This document shows positions 59,030-64,000 of a stretch of DNA of 64,000 bases, piece by piece. The notes under the pieces are model-generated. The model worked only from the letters and a program-made list of their open reading frames with translations. It was not told the DNA's origin and made no database searches. This DNA comes from Paramacrobiotus metropolitanus. Its lineage: Eukaryota > Tardigrada > Eutardigrada > Parachela > Macrobiotidae. Positions within the stretch are counted from its first letter, which is position 1. Each line of letters opens with the position of its first letter. Where the stretch lies: positions 1 through 64,000 of the forward strand of contig NW_026570428.1 in assembly GCF_019649055.1 (NCBI RefSeq), written 5' to 3'. A program made the translations under genes and the position numbers.

Positions 59030-62000
59030 CCGCATTGTTTGGGATGCACGGCGGAACAGACGGGCCACAAGGCGGTACATCAAACGAGCGCACCCGTAAT
59101 GTGACGCTTTGGACAAAAAACGGGGGTTTGCTAATCTTAAGTATACCGCAGACATATCCAGTTTACGTATTGATTTTCTATTACATGCTCATCGTAAACA
59201 TACTTAATGTCGCCCGCTCGGCTGCGACGTTATGATGCGCAAATATAACAAAATCTTGCTATCTTCTAAAAGGCTGCATAGCAGTCACGTGCTTATGTAT
59301 TTTATTGTCATCACCGCTGACAGGCTGGAAGCATTAATCGATGTGGACGTATCATTGGCCAAGAAGATGAATTCCATGATTAGGCTGCTGTAGTGTCTAT
59401 TATTCATGGTGGCGTGTAATTAAAATTTAATTGTGGTTAGTCGGCACAAACCGTACGCATTGGCGCGTATGGGGTCGCCTGATGAGCCACTTTTACACAT
59501 CTGTTAACTGCCAGTTCAGGTCTCTAGAGAGTAAAGTAAAAACCCCATCTGAATTTTTTTCTGTCGACAGAACGACAGTAGCTCAGCAGTACAAGGACCG
59601 TGACATTAGTAATGCGGTATAAAGTTATAAACTGCGAGAGTGCGAGAAAGATTTCGTTTCGGTTTAATGACAGTCCGATGAGTCTATTAATTTTACAATC
59701 GTTCTACGTAATTAATATGGCATATCTCTTTCTCATTAGGCAACTATTCAGTAACATTATTGCAACTTGTGCGAGCAATGCAAACATCAGTTTATTACAA
59801 GTAACTTCCAGTCCTGGGTAACTGAATCTAGCTGTCCAGAGCGCACTAGCGCATTCTGTATTATATCTATATTATCGGTATGTACTCTGTACAAGCATCA
59901 GTACAATATGCCGCAATCGTCAGATTGGTACCATCTATTTCGGGTCTCCGACTAGTGTAAAGTTCCGGAAAATCATTTTTATTAGTTTTTTTCGATCATT
60001 TTTATTAGTGTAAATCGGCGCAGGCATTTTGTTATGTATACTGGCTGTTGTCGAAATAAACAGTATACCGGAAAATAATTTTAAGGATTATTGCACTAGT
60101 TTTCATTGCTACATAATATTTCGTTGGTGAGATCGGCAAGCAGAGATGGAAAATCTGATACGACTGCTAGTGCCGTAAAGGTGTAATCTCAAGCTGTTCC
60201 AGACCTACAGTAATTTATGACGCACAGAAATTCCTTATAACAGGACAATTTCGCTTGTACGAAGAGTACTCCACCGTATCGCCTTTCAGACCTAGTACGG
60301 AGCCTTATAGACAGTGTAATGATGCTCCTGATTGCAAAGCAGCCATACAAAATATAATAATTAAGCCCTGACCGATTTTTTAACGAAATTTCATGGGTAT
60401 CGTATCATGCAGCCGGAGATTGAGATCGGTTTTAATGGCCTGACAGCGCTAAAAGTCCGATGATGACTAGAAACAGGAGGATTGAACCACAGGTAATCTA
60501 GGGAACTTGCCGGCGCACTGCAGCGAAAGATTTGTAATTTCGTCCAGAGCCTTGCAAATGGGATTTACTCCCGAACAATCCGAGTGCACGGCACGCGCGA
60601 ACAATCAATCGTGATCTGCTATATTTTTGCTTTATTTATATCCACGGAAATGGTGGAATTTTTAGAATCTATAACATACGGCACTTAATACAGCACACTT
60701 TGTCCGTACGTGAACGCACGAGCTGGTATTGAGTAAATCTGTTTACGTGTTATGAGTTTTACAACTGCAAATTGATCCCTTTCGGCGGAAAATTTCCACA
60801 CTGTACACAACGGCATCATCCACACAGATACTGCAACATTTGCAAAGTGTTGGAAAAATGGATGGACGTATCGATATCAACGGGCAGATTATTAAGCTTA
60901 TTATAACGTTAGTGTACACGTGGCCAGGCTGGACGATGCGTGCCTTACCGCTCAAGAAACATTCGTCTGACCAATAACAGTTCTGACCTTTCTACAAATA
61001 TATCCGTACTGTTCGTTTTTGTCAACATTCGTAACTGCGTAATGATTGCGTTCTGCTATGGAGTCGTAACAAATGTGTATCCACCCACAAACCATACGTG
61101 TGTGCAACAGGCAACTGCAAAAAAAAATAGTTTTCCAATTTCGAAATAATTGAAACTGCACCTGTTGCAATCTAAAAGAGGGACTGCGATAAAGGTCACG
61201 GTTCATGAACTGAGACTTTTTGCATATTGCACCCAAACAGATCTCCTGTACACAGCAGCACTCATGTCATTCTGCTAAACAGGGTCGTCAGCTCGGCGCG
61301 CGTGTATGTATAGCAGCAATGTACATTACATTTATCAATTTCGGTTTATTTTTAACTGCAGCATAAGTCAAATAAGGTATTATAATTAATATAATTATGA
61401 ATCCTTTGCCATTTTAGGAGCTTTGGCGCGCTTTAAAATGCCACATATCCGGAGCTTACGAGTTAGTATTCGTATACGTGAACCATAATAACAGCAGACT
61501 ATCCGCAGATACTCCGGCTTCGGAAGCCTTTTATCAAAAGTAATGCTGTTATCATTTGGCGTACAAGTTCACTCGAATCTCGGTAGATCGCATCAAACTT
61601 ACGCGATTTCAAATGGGGAAAATTAAAATGCGCTGTACAACAAGTCTATGATAACAAAATTCATACGAACAATTTAGAACTGTCTGCTTGGCTGTGCAAT
61701 GAATTCAGCTGGCTTGACCAAAAATTGAGGAGTACAACCACCACTTTCTTACAGACCATATGAATATCAGATAAATTACTGATTACACAAACAAATGTTG
61801 AGTTAACGATCGGAAATATCGATTTCTGGATACTTGATTTAGCATCAGTGTACCACAATAATTACAGATATGCAGCTAATAATTCGAGATGTAGGAGTTG
61901 TTGACTGTTTTGTACGTTCTCAAGGGGAAACTCTAAATCGGTGGAGTTGTGTAAGATTAATGGCCTAGTAGCTTATGTAAGTAATGAAACTGGACAGTAC

Positions 62001-62834
62001 ACCTACGTCATACGGCGAATTTATAAACTATTACCAAACACCAAGGAGTGCCAAGGGCGAGGACACCGTTAGTAAATCTTGGTAAAGGGTGCAACCAGTC
62101 GTGCGCAGAACCGAGCAAACAATTAATATTGTATGCCATAACTTGCTATCTCCATTAAAGGATTTGCATCCTTTTAAAACTGACGGTCCTTACAATAAAA
62201 TCTTACTGTACTCGTAGTTTAGCAGTAATCGTCTCCATTTCCTACAATCAAGACTAATGGAAGACCGTTCTTTAAACCCAGTTAAGTGCGCTTGAGCGGT
62301 GGTCAAAAACTCCAGTCGTCTGTTTTGACTTTTGGAAATCCTCAATCCCGCATGCAGGGATGCAGCTCAGTGCATGTGTTACTTGGAATTTGAAAGTGTC
62401 AAAATTTTGTCTCATGTTTTGTAATATCGCACACATCGCTTACTATCGTCTGAAAGGTAAATTTTCGCCAATCTTCTAAAATGTACTCCGCACTTCCGTT
62501 TGCATGCAACTTTTGCAGTACACCTGTCCCTTTTACGCAACCAAAGCAGAAACGTAAGAAAAAGGTATTTGTACTCATAGCGACTTTTGTACTGCAACGC
62601 ATGGAGAAAATTTAGTCTCAAAAATGTCTCCGTCGACATATGTGTACATGCCGAACGTACGGTACTAAGGATACTTCTACTGCGTAAGTAAGCCCGTCGA
62701 CATAAGCACCGCCATCCCAATAATTAGCACCCAGCGTGCAGCTCTACAACCCTCTTGAGGCCGTTGCAATATCAACCTCCCAGGGTATTTGATTGGGATT
62801 CAGCGCTAATCGCTGGCACGCCGTCAACACTTAC
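59030..62834. other. Stretch between receptor first exons B and C
   Basis: No gene, RNA or structured repeat recognised. All frames are short and without motifs. Confidence 0.4.
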
Positions 62835-63271
62835 CAGGTACGTGTACATGGGATAATTCAGCAGTAAATCCGACATATGGGCCACAACGACAAACATCAC
62901 ATTGCCTACCACGCCCAGCAGGAAGATGGCCGACTGTAGTATGGTGGCAGTGACGCGAAACGATAGACTCAGGTCATTGTGGTCAGCGGATGCCGGCTGC
63001 ATGTCGGTGGGGACGTTAGTCACCATAGCCAATTGTGCGGCTATAAACCGCGACAGATCCCGATCATCCAGCTCCGTACTGTTGATTGTGGCATGGAAGG
63101 CTTGCAAGAGCGCCATGAATTCATCATAGTTTAGGGACTCCGGAAGTACATCAGACGTGGAATTTCTTGAGGAAGCATGTCGGACGTAGAGTCACCAGAA
63201 GCAAACGGTATAAAATACGTCAGAAATACCGGGCACAGTAGACCGACGGGAAAACTCCAGGCTGTTGTCAT
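62835..63271 (-). CDS. Alternative first exon C of the TRH-receptor-like gene, with a one-base frame change
   Basis: From the Met at 63271 a signal peptide (GLLCPVFLTYFIPFASG) is read. After one frame change near 63180 the ectodomain continues (NST sites; DRDLSRFIAAQ, close to the helix in exon B) into TM1 LSFRVTATILQSAIFLLGVVGNVMF, VVAHMS and YPMYTYL. The exon ends after TACCTG with donor GTAAGTG in phase 0, like exons A and B. The frame change may be an error, a tiny unrecognised splice, or decay; initiation at the downstream Met 63116 would lose the signal peptide. Confidence 0.65.
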
Positions 63272-63489
63272 CCTGGGGTAAGTTTGATTTTGGAGCTAGA
63301 TGGGATTTATAATGAAACTACGTTTGTCGTCTAGGATGCGCGGAGGACAATCACGGTGCTTAATAATGAAGCGACACCGACATTCAAAGTCAGGATGCCG
63401 GTATGGTGACCTTCAAATCGTCTCGGTCCCGTGGCGGGAGTGCAGGCGGCATGGCCGCAGTAAAGTGCCGCATTGTTGGGCGAAATAAG

Positions 63490-63498
63490 TTTTATATA
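63490..63498 (-). promoter_or_regulatory. TATA box candidate for first exon C
   Basis: TATATAAAA on the minus strand, about 225 bases before the Met at 63271. Confidence 0.4.
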
Positions 63499-63744
63499 TG
63501 GAGACGAGGGTTGTTCGGTATTGATTATTTCAAGACAGTGTTGCACATGGTATAGAAGGTGCAGATACGCCCGTTAAGCGATCTAGAGTACATGTATTGA
63601 TATGCCACTTTTACGAGTATTTCCAGCTGTGATCCGAACTATCCGGTGTATTATTTTGTCAATCGGTGCAGTGGACTATCCGTGTGGGTTGTGGGTTTAG
63701 CATTCTCCAAATTTTTTAAATTCATCCACTGCGTTTATACCAAA

Positions 63745-63832
63745 ACTAAGAATTCAACGTTTAAAACGTTTAAACGAAAACGAAACGAAAAATTTAAACG
63801 ATTTAAACGAAAAATTTTCAACGTTTAAAACG
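63745..63832. repeat. AT-rich repeat of GTTTAAACG-type words
   Basis: Repeated self-complementary words (CGTTTAAACG, ACGATTTAAACG) over about 90 bases; they can pair with each other in several registers. Confidence 0.6.
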
Positions 63833-64000
63833 CAAAAAGGGTTTTGATCGAACGCGATCTGAACGATTTTAGGGAACTGAATTTGACATGTGCTTAACGG
63901 GCAGCACGGTACAGCACCCTAAAATGCGTGTGGAGGGTGAGTGTTTAGCACTTGATCATGGGATTCCCGGCAACTTTTTGACAAGGATTGTGTAAGGATG

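Noticed and set aside
1-64000. tRNA, rRNA genes and CRISPR arrays
   Set aside because: No cloverleaf or rRNA core sequence was recognised by eye, and the repeats present lack the regular repeat-spacer form of CRISPR. A covariance-model scan would be needed to exclude tRNAs.

Overview
The window is a piece of an animal nuclear genome. Host genes are split by short introns with GT..AG borders (often GTAAGT), strands are mixed, and spacers are long and AT-rich. Two rhodopsin-class receptors, an HSDL2 orthologue, a GH3-domain (GHDC-like) gene and a TPS-only trehalose-6-phosphate synthase, together with the style of the receptor at 18.4-19.3 kb, suggest a small ecdysozoan. A tardigrade is my best guess, but that is inference and not proved here.

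Region 1 (1 to about 16.8 kb) is a large Polinton/Maverick-type element (polintovirus/adintovirus relative) running off the left edge. Mostly on the minus strand it carries: protein-primed family B DNA polymerase, a Q/S/P-rich protein of unknown role, a two-BIR plus RING inhibitor-of-apoptosis protein, an adenain-like protease, the double jelly-roll major capsid protein, small core-like proteins, a penton-type minor capsid protein, an RVE integrase and an FtsK/HerA packaging ATPase. On the plus strand are three genes: an unknown one (6.75-7.82 kb), a TATA-binding-protein-like one (14.02-14.63 kb) and a spliced unknown one (15.63-16.76 kb). Most genes carry single-base frameshifts while the encoded residues stay recognisable, and the integrase also has stops, so this copy looks like a decaying insertion.

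Region 2 (about 17-34 kb) is host sequence: a class A receptor with one frameshift (18.4-19.3, minus), a complete 13-exon HSDL2 gene (20.2-24.0, minus), a trehalose-6-phosphate synthase (25.1-26.7, plus, one apparent frameshift, 5' end not found) and a complete 10-exon GH3-domain gene (27.6-33.7, plus). Every exon phase in HSDL2 and the GH3 gene fits.

Region 3 (about 34-49.3 kb) is gene-poor and repeat-rich: a 1.0-kb PIF/Harbinger-type element with TTA target duplications, a foldback of roughly 0.8-kb arms, a perfect 39-bp inverted repeat, a Foldback-like 2.8-kb element with a 10-bp target duplication and tandem-repeat termini, a nested 1.1-kb TA-flanked element, and several degenerate tandem repeats.

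Region 4 (49.6-63.3 kb) is a TRH-receptor-like neuropeptide receptor on the minus strand. Four common exons follow three separate first exons at 53.9, 58.5 and 62.8 kb. Each first exon encodes an ectodomain plus TM1 and each ends in the same phase with a good donor. This looks like alternative first exons swapping the N-terminus and TM1 of one receptor. With the TBP-like gene in the Polinton, it is the most interesting observation in the window.
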